Source of the DNA: DHVE2 group archaeon
Lineage (GTDB): Archaea; Thermoplasmatota; Thermoplasmata; Thermoplasmatales; Aciduliprofundaceae
DNA length: 6,573 nucleotides
Assembly (NCBI GenBank): GCA_015520975.1
Contig: WAOZ01000090.1
Coordinates: 1 to 6,573, forward strand
Reading direction: 5' to 3'
Made by a program: the position numbers and the translations under genes. Positions 1 to 6,458 of this stretch are shown piece after piece. The notes beneath the pieces are model-generated. The model was not told the DNA's origin and did no database searches. It saw nothing but the letters and a program-made list of their open reading frames with translations. Position 1 is the first letter of the stretch. Every line of letters starts with the position of its first letter.

Positions 1-12
1 AAAGATGTTGTG

Positions 13-3000
13 ATGACGGAAGAGTATCTTTCCAAGGCACGGGAAATAGTCACTGAGATGGAAAGCACGATAGCCAAGGAAATTTTCGATTCCGCAAAAA
101 GTGTAGCGGCAACAGCCAAGAAATCCGGGGTGAACATACAGCGTCATGGCATAATGGGGTTGCTCAAAAAAGCCAAGGATAGCATAGAACGCGGAGATTA
201 CAGAAAAGCCATTGAGCATTCTTTAGAGGCGCGCAAACTTGCGCGAGAATTGAGAGATAAGGCAGACAGGGTGTACTCGCATCTGGTTAATGCCGCCAAA
301 CGCGTTGCAAAGCTCAAGAAGATGGGCGCCGATGTCTCCGAGATAGGCAAAATATTGCTTGAAGCCAAAAAGGCTTTTGAGGAGAACAGATTTGAAGATG
401 CTGAGAAGCACTCTCTTAAATGTATAGATGAGGCGGATAAACTTGAGAGCAAGGCAAAGGTTGATTACATCAAGAAAGAGATTGATGAGATGGGTAAAAT
501 AATGCGCGAACTCGGGCTTGGAAATCAGTTCAAGAAAATATCAAAGGAATTTTACACGAGATACGAGGATATGAAATTCGACAAGCTCCCGGATCTGGGT
601 GAGAAAATACTCGAAACTCTGCGGGAGAATGTAGAGACCATACTCACGGATTATATAGGCAAAATAGAAACGGATCTCTATGATGCGAAGGAGAAAGGCT
701 ATTCGATAGACATCAATCCGGAGGATCTGGAGAATGCCAAGGATCATTTCATAAAGAGAAATTATCTTGAGGCACTACAAATTTTGAAGAAACTTGAGAA
801 TGAAATAGCGAGCATTTACGAGAAGAATGAAAAAATTACCGAGTTGAGAGAGCAGATAAAGAAAACGCTGGATATGGCATCCTCTCTGGGTGTGGATGTG
901 TCCAAATACCGTGAAAAGATAAACGAACTGAGCAAAATGAAAAATGTCGAGGATGCTGAGAGAGAAGCAACTCGCATAATCAAGGAAATCGAAACCGCCA
1001 TAAAGAAAAAGGTCAAGGCGCTTATAACGAAGGTTGAGGGCAACCTCGACAAACTCAGGAGGAAAGGAGAGGATATAACTGCTGCGGAAAGTATGCTCAA
1101 CCGCGCCAAAACCGCGCTTCAGGAAGGTAAATATGGTGATGCAATAAGCTTAACAATTGCAGCGATGGGCGAGATCGAGAAATTCGAGATGCAGAAGAAC
1201 ACTGCTTACGGAATACTGAAGCGGATGGAGACCAAGATAAAGGCTCTGAGAAAGATACTGCCACCGGATATAATTAAAGAGTATGATGAAGCGAAAAAAC
1301 TGTTCCTCAAGGGTATGTATCAGCGCTCTATTGAAATATCTATGCAAATCGGCGAGAAGCTTTCCAACATAGAGAGGATGATTGAAATCATAAAAGAGAG
1401 AAACGCTCAGGTTAAGGAGATGGTTCAGAAAGCGCACAGACTCGGCATGGATGTTAGGCCCGTGCTCAAATTGTTCAATGAAGCGAAGGAAGAGTTCAAG
1501 AAGATGAACTACGAGAAATCGCTACATCTTGTTGAGCAGTGCTATGCGGAGGCGAAACTCCTGCTCAAAGATGCCATGAACAAGTACAAGGCAATATACA
1601 GCAAGATACTTACCCTGATAAAGAGACTCGATCTGGAAAAGGAATTTGAGGATGAATTGAAGGAGATAAATACGCTCTTTGAGAAAGGCGATTTCGAGAC
1701 TCTGAAAGTCAAACTCTCGTCGCTTAATAAAGAGCTGGAGAAGAAGCTCGAAGAGATAACAGAGAGGATGATGGCCGAGTTTAAGGAGAAAAAGCGGATG
1801 TTCAAGGAACTCAAAATTGATGTGGGCCTTGATCTGGAAAGAGAGGAGGCAACATTGAGAGAGCTCAAGGCAAAAGACCACATAAAATTCTTGGAACATA
1901 TGCATTTCCTCAACGAAAGGTTTGAGAAATACATGCCATATCTCATCAAAACAAAGATTGATAGGTTTAAAGAGAGGCTTTACAAGTACGAAAAGCATGG
2001 GGTCAATATCGATGAATATCAGAACAGAATATCCGAAATACTCTCCACCATGGAAGAAAAGGATTACCGCGAGATATTCACCATGATCGATGATGTGGAG
2101 CGCAATTTTGAACGCTATCTCAAAGAATACATAAAAACGCTCATAGAGCGCGTTAAGAAACGCGTCGGTGATTACAGCAAGGAGAAGGCTGAGGAATTCG
2201 CCAGCAGAATGCAGAAACATATGGAATCTGGAAACTACATAGATGCGATACAGGTATACGAGGAGGCGAACAATTTTGTTGCAAAGTACAAGTTGTTCGC
2301 GGAGGAGTTTGGACGGGAGGTTGAAGAACTCAAAGACAGACTCAGATTCGGTTTATCGTTGGGTCTGAAATTAGGTCCGCAGATATCCAAACTTAAGGAG
2401 ATTGAAGAACTTACTGTGAAGGACACGGAGGAGGCTAAGAAGCAGTTAAAAGCGCTATCGGAGGAAATAGAATCTCTGATAAATTCACTTGAGCCCAAAC
2501 TTGAAATATCTCTTGAAGTCGGAGATAAAGTTGACGGTAAATACGCGGGCAGGATACGGGTAAAGAACGCAGGTACTGCCGATGCGATGAATGTGAAGAT
2601 CAAACTCACAGGCTCGTTTACCATGGACGCGCCCCTTGAGATATTGAAGGTTGAAAAGAATTCGGAGGAGGTCGTTGATGTACTCCTCGTTCCGGGCGCT
2701 GGTGAGAAACTCAATATTGAGGCCACATTCACCAGATTCGATGGTAAAGAGTATTCGGTAACGCAGACTCTGGACGTGCAGGCGCCGAAGCCCGAAGAAG
2801 AGAGGCAGGAGCGTGTGGAAGAGAAGGCAAAAGAGCCAGAGAGAGTGGAAGAGAAACCGGAGCTGGAGATTAAAGCACCAGAGACCAAAGCACCGGAGCA
2901 GCCGGCTGAGGAGAAGCCGTCTAAAGGCTATCGCATAGAGAAGGCAAAGGAGAAAGTTAAATGTTCGCTCTGTCGCGGAACCATACTCCCCGCTATGAAG

Positions 3001-3105
3001 CTGGATATAGTGATATGCGAGAACTGCGGTGCGGTTTATCATGTACCCTGTGCCAAGCGTCTGGGCAAGTGTCTCAAATGCGGTACCAAGTTTGATTTCG
3101 AGTGA
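13..3105 (+). CDS. Large tandem helical-repeat protein with beta-sandwich and C-terminal RING/PHD-like zinc finger
   Basis: I do not recognise this as a named gene. From ATG 13 it encodes 1030 residues. Residues 1 to about 826 are almost entirely helical and charged (Lys/Glu-rich), built from about thirteen units of about 62 residues. Residues 827-923 read as beta strands with a 'VKNAGTADAMNVKIKL' stretch, typical in appearance of CARDB-like Ig-fold domains. Residues 924-980 are a Glu/Pro/Lys-rich, probably disordered linker. The end carries eight zinc ligands: C984, C987, C1002, C1005, H1010, C1013, C1020 and C1023. No signal peptide or membrane segment is visible, so it is probably cytoplasmic. 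The frame is open to base 1. GTG 10 or a start outside the window is possible; I chose ATG 13 because TGA 11-13 overlaps it as TGATG, a common operon junction. It overlaps or abuts arcS downstream. A scaffold or adaptor role is inference only. Confidence 0.85.
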   Translation: MTEEYLSKAREIVTEMESTIAKEIFDSAKSVAATAKKSGVNIQRHGIMGLLKKAKDSIERGDYRKAIEHSLEARKLARELRDKADRVYSHLVNAAKRVAKLKKMGADVSEIGKILLEAKKAFEENRFEDAEKHSLKCIDEADKLESKAKVDYIKKEIDEMGKIMRELGLGNQFKKISKEFYTRYEDMKFDKLPDLGEKILETLRENVETILTDYIGKIETDLYDAKEKGYSIDINPEDLENAKDHFIKRNYLEALQILKKLENEIASIYEKNEKITELREQIKKTLDMASSLGVDVSKYREKINELSKMKNVEDAEREATRIIKEIETAIKKKVKALITKVEGNLDKLRRKGEDITAAESMLNRAKTALQEGKYGDAISLTIAAMGEIEKFEMQKNTAYGILKRMETKIKALRKILPPDIIKEYDEAKKLFLKGMYQRSIEISMQIGEKLSNIERMIEIIKERNAQVKEMVQKAHRLGMDVRPVLKLFNEAKEEFKKMNYEKSLHLVEQCYAEAKLLLKDAMNKYKAIYSKILTLIKRLDLEKEFEDELKEINTLFEKGDFETLKVKLSSLNKELEKKLEEITERMMAEFKEKKRMFKELKIDVGLDLEREEATLRELKAKDHIKFLEHMHFLNERFEKYMPYLIKTKIDRFKERLYKYEKHGVNIDEYQNRISEILSTMEEKDYREIFTMIDDVERNFERYLKEYIKTLIERVKKRVGDYSKEKAEEFASRMQKHMESGNYIDAIQVYEEANNFVAKYKLFAEEFGREVEELKDRLRFGLSLGLKLGPQISKLKEIEELTVKDTEEAKKQLKALSEEIESLINSLEPKLEISLEVGDKVDGKYAGRIRVKNAGTADAMNVKIKLTGSFTMDAPLEILKVEKNSEEVVDVLLVPGAGEKLNIEATFTRFDGKEYSVTQTLDVQAPKPEEERQERVEEKAKEPERVEEKPELEIKAPETKAPEQPAEEKPSKGYRIEKAKEKVKCSLCRGTILPAMKLDIVICENCGAVYHVPCAKRLGKCLKCGTKFDFE
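121..2490 (+). repeat. About 13 tandem ~62-residue helical repeats within the large protein
   Basis: These are protein-level repeats, not DNA repeats. Each unit opens with a turn such as KKMGADV, KKSGVNI, SLGVDV, RRKGEDI, HRLGMDV or EKHGVNI. A helix-turn-helix of the pattern LxxAKxxFxxxxYxxA follows, and then a long charged helix. The turn residue (usually Gly) falls at about residues 39, 105, 168, 229, 293, 352, 417, 478, 540, 601, 663, 719 and 784 (from ATG 13), a mean spacing of about 62. Units 3, 5, 9, 10, 12 and 13 are the most diverged. The AKxxF...YxxA part recalls TPR helices, while the unit length would also suit spectrin-like three-helix bundles. I aligned them by eye. Confidence 0.7.
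2959..3102 (+). other. C4HC3 binuclear zinc-finger (RING/PHD-like) domain
   Basis: This is the C-terminal domain of the large repeat protein. The ligand spacing is C-x2-C-x14-C-x2-C-x4-H-x2-C-x6-C-x2-C (residues 984-1023), with hydrophobic positions before the second CxxC and the sequence 'GAVYHVPCAKR' around the histidine. Four ligand pairs in the order C4-H-C3 fit a cross-braced treble-clef fold of the RING, PHD or prokaryotic-RING kind. Such domains are known in bacteria and archaea. The x6 gap before the last pair is short for eukaryotic PHD or RING-CH fingers. Two independent zinc ribbons are the alternative. Confidence 0.7.
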
Positions 3106-3107
3106 TC
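3100..3107 (+). promoter_or_regulatory. Shine-Dalgarno-like sequence for arcS, embedded in the upstream stop codon
   Basis: GAGTGATC lies just before the tandem ATGs at 3108 and 3111. Its GTGATC part matches the 3' half of the archaeal consensus GGAGGTGATC, which pairs with the 16S rRNA tail. It contains the TGA stop of the large repeat protein (3103-3105), so ribosomes ending there could restart on arcS. The spacing is very short for ATG 3108 and slightly better for ATG 3111. Confidence 0.4.
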
Positions 3108-4616
3108 ATGATGTTTAAAAAGAGATTTGGCCTTGCAAAGATAACTGAAAGCAGTGACATTTCGACACCATCTCTTCTGCGTATTGGAGAGGACATCGTT
3201 ATTGAAAACGATAAATTCTTTTTTTTAGGTAAGGAGTATAAAAGACCCGTGCTTTATCCGCCAGATGTGCATCAAACGGAGTATCCTCTGGGCGAGGATA
3301 TTTATCTCGTACCAAATATAAACACCCTGCTCCGCGATCCGAAAAAATTTGTTGATTATACAATCTTATTAAGAAGCAGATTGGGGTACGATAAAATTTT
3401 CTACGCGCCTGGAGTGCCGCCCCACCTCATACCTGTTTTAGTGTATCTCGGGTATGACCTTTTCGATGATTCGTTCTCCAAACTTTACAGGTGTTCGCTC
3501 ACCGGCTGCAGAAAAGGAGAATCAAGAGATAGATTTGCGGAATGGATTATGCGCGAGACCCTGATTGCACTTGAGAATGACGCACTGAGAGAGCTTGCAG
3601 AAACCGTGGGCGATAACACCGCGAGAGCAATACTGCGGTATCTCGATTTGAAATATTATAATACCGTGGAGCAGTTTTTCCCTCTGAGACTTGAAAAGCT
3701 TAACGCGATAACTCACGACTCACTTTATAGACCGGATGTTTTAAGATGGATAAAGCGCCTGAAGGAAAGATACATTTTTCCGGAGTACGCGAAGCATCTT
3801 CTTTTGCTGCCCTGCTCTGCGCGAAAACCGTATTCTGAATCCCGTACTCACAGGGAAATAATCAGTGCGGTGCGCTCAACGATGCACGAGGTCATACTCA
3901 CATCGCCTCTCGGTCTTGTGCCCAGGGAGTTGGAGCGTTTTTATCCAGCGCAGAACTATGATATACCTGTCATAGGACACTGGTATGAGGAAGAGAAGTG
4001 CATAATCAGAGAGATGCTTGAATGGTTGCTGGAAGAGCACGAATACGAAGCGATAATATCCTATCTTCCGGAGAGTATGCGATTTCTGGAGGATATCCTT
4101 GAAGAATTCGGTGCTGTCGCGATATGGGGCAGGGATTTGGGGTTGCTTGCACAGGAAACCAAAAAGTTAGGATACAGAGTTTCACGGAAAAAGGTTGTAA
4201 CGGAGAATATGCGTGTTCTTTCAGCGTTTCAGTTCGGCAAGAACGATGTACTGATGGACTTGATGAGCGATGCGACCGTGAGAGGCAGATTTCCGAAGAT
4301 AGATGTTATGGTCAATTCCGAGCGCTTATTCACGCACAATCCCAGAAACGGAATGCTCACTCTAACAAAGCTCTCTGCCGAAATTATCGCTTCCACAGGC
4401 AATTACACCGTAGAAATAGACGATTTTATGCCGCAGGGGGATATTTTCGCGGTTGGGGTGATAGGTGCTTCTGATGATATACGATGTGGCGACGAGGTTG
4501 CCGTGGTACACAAAGGTGAGCTCAGAGCGTGGGGCACTGCAAAAATGTGCGCGTGGGATATGGTAAATCTCCAGCATGGAAAGGCCGTGAAAATTCGGGG
4601 CAGGGTGAAATCCTAA
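3108..4616 (+). CDS. arcS: Archaeosine synthase ArcS (TGT-like/PUA protein)
   Basis: ArcS acts on preQ0 that a tRNA-guanine transglycosylase has placed at position 15 of the archaeal tRNA D-loop. It adds lysine, and the radical-SAM partner RaSEA then converts the product to archaeosine. The hallmark motif PC-x3-KPY-x2-S-x2-H is perfect here: P235, C236, K240-P241-Y242, S245 and H248. Residues 1 to about 190 resemble the TGT-derived N-terminal domain, with an LAKI...TPSLL opening and a GYDLFDDS stretch. Residues about 430-500 form a PUA RNA-binding domain (GDIFAVGV..., GDEVAVV, AWGTAKM). At 502 residues it is within or slightly below the usual family size as I recall it. GTG 3102 (GTGA overlap with the previous stop) and ATG 3111 are alternative starts; the homologous region begins only a few residues later. 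It is probably co-transcribed with the repeat protein. RaSEA is not in the window. Confidence 0.9.
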   Translation: MMFKKRFGLAKITESSDISTPSLLRIGEDIVIENDKFFFLGKEYKRPVLYPPDVHQTEYPLGEDIYLVPNINTLLRDPKKFVDYTILLRSRLGYDKIFYAPGVPPHLIPVLVYLGYDLFDDSFSKLYRCSLTGCRKGESRDRFAEWIMRETLIALENDALRELAETVGDNTARAILRYLDLKYYNTVEQFFPLRLEKLNAITHDSLYRPDVLRWIKRLKERYIFPEYAKHLLLLPCSARKPYSESRTHREIISAVRSTMHEVILTSPLGLVPRELERFYPAQNYDIPVIGHWYEEEKCIIREMLEWLLEEHEYEAIISYLPESMRFLEDILEEFGAVAIWGRDLGLLAQETKKLGYRVSRKKVVTENMRVLSAFQFGKNDVLMDLMSDATVRGRFPKIDVMVNSERLFTHNPRNGMLTLTKLSAEIIASTGNYTVEIDDFMPQGDIFAVGVIGASDDIRCGDEVAVVHKGELRAWGTAKMCAWDMVNLQHGKAVKIRGRVKS

Positions 4617-6364
4617 AACCACACCTTTTTGATACTTGTGTGAAATGGTTCAAATGTTCTCTTCATAAGGTCGTCGTACATTTTCAGATAGTATTCAATA
4701 TCAAGCTCTTCTATGGATGCAAGTTCCATGGGTCTCGCACGGTAAGTTGGGCCACCGCTGCCCTTTACTATAACCACCTTCAAATACATCCCTCTGTGTA
4801 TGTTTATCTGGTAATTTTTTGCGAGTATGCTCGCGGCGACACTCGCCTTAGTAGGCTTTTCGTATTCTTCGGGTTTCTTGGTCAACTGTTCCACTATTGC
4901 GATATCCTCAATTTCGAAATCCCTGTTTTTTATTCTGCTCCGGAAATCCTCACGAATGGCCTTTGCCTTATCCTTTTCGTTCATAAGAAGATGTTTCACG
5001 GCGAGTTTCTGTGCTTCTTTCATAATAGGAGGATAATCACGGCGTATGTACTCAATACCAACCGCGCTAACGGTGTCGTTTTCAAGATGTGCGTATTTCT
5101 TCTTTGCCCAGAATACTGCGCGTTCTGCAATGCGCTCGATTTTTATGTTTAAAGGATACGCGCTGTTAATCGCGTCAAGGATCACATCCACATCTCCATT
5201 TATAAACTGCACACCGTCGGTGTCTATGTAGATCACCTCGCCTTTATGCTTTTCAATGATGTTTTTCACGCTTTTTATATAATGTCTAGCCAGGGCGGCG
5301 ATGAGCTCCGCGGCGTTTCGGTTGTAGTAAGTGGCACTGTTCCAGCCCATATAACCGTACATGGCGTTTGCGAGCACTTTGAGTGCCTTCTGCTCCGCGT
5401 CGATTTTTTTATCGTACCTCTCCATCAGAATCTTTCTGAGCTCCATGCGTCGGTTCAGGAAATTTTCAATCAGAGAGGGTATCACGCCTTTTTTATCCTT
5501 AATCACGGTGTGCTTAACCCCTTCGATCTCAACAATTTCCCCTGAACCCGAATCCACGGTCTCCGGGCTTATGTTCCATATACGGATTATATTCGGATAC
5601 ATGCTCTGAAAATCGAGATACACCACCTTTTCGTACACTCCCGGGGCTTTGAGATAGACATATCCTCCCTCGTACTTGCCTCTGCCGCCGATTCTTATGC
5701 TGTTTATCCCTCTTTTTTTCATTTCACGGGTGATTATGGTATCCACTATTTCTCCTATGGTCATTCTGGTCTGGTCTTCTATGGGTATATCCGTGATCTC
5801 TGAAAGGCTCTCCTGAAACGGTATGAGTTCTTCGGCGATTTTCAGCAATGTTTCAATATATTCGCGCAGGTATTTTTCTAATCGCTCGTCGTTCATTCTA
5901 TGCAATTTAAAATCTGGGACGACCTTAAAACCCTCAATACCTATGGCTTCTGCGAGTTCGTCGATCTCTTTCGTGGGTAACGACGGGAAATCTCTCCAGG
6001 CGATGGAAAACAGGTCTATGTTTTCCCTGCCCGGGATCAGGGCCCTTTTCAGTATGATCCCGCGGAAATATTTTCCCGTTTGCTTAATCTTCTCACCTTT
6101 CCTGCCTATGTTTACCAAAAGTCCGTACTTTTTAGCTCGCTCTATCAAATACGGAAAATCATCGCTATCCTGCCTGAATCCGATAATCCTGTCGGGGTCA
6201 AAATTTTTGAAAATTTCAACGAATTTTGAAATCATCTGTTTTTCGTCGCCTTTTAATATGATTGTATCCGTCGTATGCACGGCGATCATTCTTATTCTAT
6301 CTTTCGCAGGATCTGGAAATCCTATGGGAGATGGATGTAGCGTTTTGAAGTAAAGAGTTTTCAT
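4613..6364 (-). CDS. polB: Family B DNA polymerase, exonuclease-degenerate and lacking the N-terminal domain
   Basis: A 583-residue template-directed DNA polymerase related to archaeal PolB, which is usually about 770-800 residues. The polymerase motifs are intact: motif A DFQSMYP (251-257, catalytic D251), motif B K329-x3-N333-x2-Y336-G337, motif C YIDTDG (379-384, D381 and D383), then KKKY (421-424) and VGIEYIRRDYPPI in the palm/thumb. The exonuclease domain is recognisable but degenerate. At the Exo I position (DIET in active enzymes) it reads YFKT (5-8). Exo II keeps D69 but has Arg for the usual Asn. The Exo III YxxxD reads YLREY (165-169). The N-terminal domain, which holds the uracil-sensing pocket in Pfu-type enzymes, is absent. 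Upstream the frame has no start codon before a stop at 6416-6418, so ATG 6364 is the true start. Small size and lost proofreading recall the archaeal PolB2 group, although many PolB2 members are described as also altered in the polymerase site. A translesion or repair role is inference. Confidence 0.9.
   Translation of the reverse strand: MKTLYFKTLHPSPIGFPDPAKDRIRMIAVHTTDTIILKGDEKQMISKFVEIFKNFDPDRIIGFRQDSDDFPYLIERAKKYGLLVNIGRKGEKIKQTGKYFRGIILKRALIPGRENIDLFSIAWRDFPSLPTKEIDELAEAIGIEGFKVVPDFKLHRMNDERLEKYLREYIETLLKIAEELIPFQESLSEITDIPIEDQTRMTIGEIVDTIITREMKKRGINSIRIGGRGKYEGGYVYLKAPGVYEKVVYLDFQSMYPNIIRIWNISPETVDSGSGEIVEIEGVKHTVIKDKKGVIPSLIENFLNRRMELRKILMERYDKKIDAEQKALKVLANAMYGYMGWNSATYYNRNAAELIAALARHYIKSVKNIIEKHKGEVIYIDTDGVQFINGDVDVILDAINSAYPLNIKIERIAERAVFWAKKKYAHLENDTVSAVGIEYIRRDYPPIMKEAQKLAVKHLLMNEKDKAKAIREDFRSRIKNRDFEIEDIAIVEQLTKKPEEYEKPTKASVAASILAKNYQINIHRGMYLKVVIVKGSGGPTYRARPMELASIEELDIEYYLKMYDDLMKRTFEPFHTSIKKVWF
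4626..4630 (+). terminator. Weak T-tract candidate terminator for arcS
   Basis: Five consecutive T residues lie 10 bases past the arcS stop, inside the 3' end of the convergent polymerase gene. Archaeal RNA polymerase can terminate at short U-tracts without a hairpin. No stem-loop is evident, so the call is weak. Confidence 0.25.
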
Positions 6365-6386
6365 ATGTTTTAAAATTAAGTGGATG

Positions 6387-6394
6387 TTTATTAA
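6387..6394 (-). promoter_or_regulatory. TATA-box candidate for the DNA polymerase gene (leaderless)
   Basis: On the minus strand TTAATAAA lies 23-30 bases upstream of the polymerase ATG, preceded by an A-rich stretch (TCAAAAAA) that could serve as a BRE. A TATA box centred about 26-27 bases before the start codon would place transcription initiation at or next to the ATG. No Shine-Dalgarno sequence is present before the ATG, consistent with leaderless translation. Confidence 0.45.
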
Positions 6395-6430
6395 TTTTTT
6401 GAAAAAATGGGTAAGTTACAACCCTTGAGA

Positions 6431-6440
6431 AAAATAAAAT
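6431..6440 (+). promoter_or_regulatory. TATA-like element upstream of the plus-strand terminal ORF
   Basis: AAAATAAAAT lies about 19-28 bases before ATG 6459, roughly at leaderless TATA distance. A GGAGA Shine-Dalgarno-like stretch at 6444-6448, 10 bases before the ATG, would instead imply a leadered transcript starting further upstream, for example from TTTATTAA at 6387-6394, which is also TATA-like on the plus strand. The two readings compete. Confidence 0.25.
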
Positions 6441-6458
6441 AGTGGAGATTAATAAAAG

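Noticed and set aside
1522..2220. 232-codon ORF on the minus strand opposite the large repeat protein
   Set aside because: It is antisense to a clearly coding helical-repeat region. The peptide is Leu/Phe-rich, as expected from the complement of Lys/Glu-rich codons, and has no domain pattern.
2235..3042. Overlapping minus-strand ORFs of 217 and 185 codons
   Set aside because: They are Ser-rich or Leu/Arg-rich shadows of the plus-strand beta-sandwich, linker and zinc-finger region, with no recognisable motif.
4560..4680. Functional link between ArcS and the DNA polymerase
   Set aside because: They are convergent, separately transcribed and belong to unrelated processes (tRNA modification and DNA synthesis).
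4529..5152. 207-codon plus-strand ORF beginning in arcS and crossing into the polymerase gene
   Set aside because: It is out of frame with arcS and antisense to conserved polymerase palm/thumb sequence, so it is a shadow frame.
5713..5722. Internal ATG (M215) followed by A7 in the polymerase gene, a possible internal start or slippage site giving a polymerase-only product
   Set aside because: No Shine-Dalgarno or promoter precedes it, and Lys-rich AAA runs are common in such genes. Nothing supports use of it.
5823..6353. 176-codon plus-strand ORF antisense to the exonuclease region
   Set aside because: The minus-strand frame shows clear PolB homology; this is the Ser/Leu-rich complement.
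4613..6364. Idea that the polymerase was recently truncated by the neighbouring IS-like element
   Set aside because: The degenerate exonuclease residues and a well-placed promoter suggest long-standing adaptation, and the small size fits a known type of archaeal PolB paralogue. There is no N-terminal remnant upstream.
6409..6424. Small inverted repeat GGGT-N8-ACCC with inner GTAA-G-TTAC in the divergent intergenic region
   Set aside because: It is too short to call an operator, terminator or IS end without a second copy. It is mentioned only as a possible part of an IS terminal repeat.
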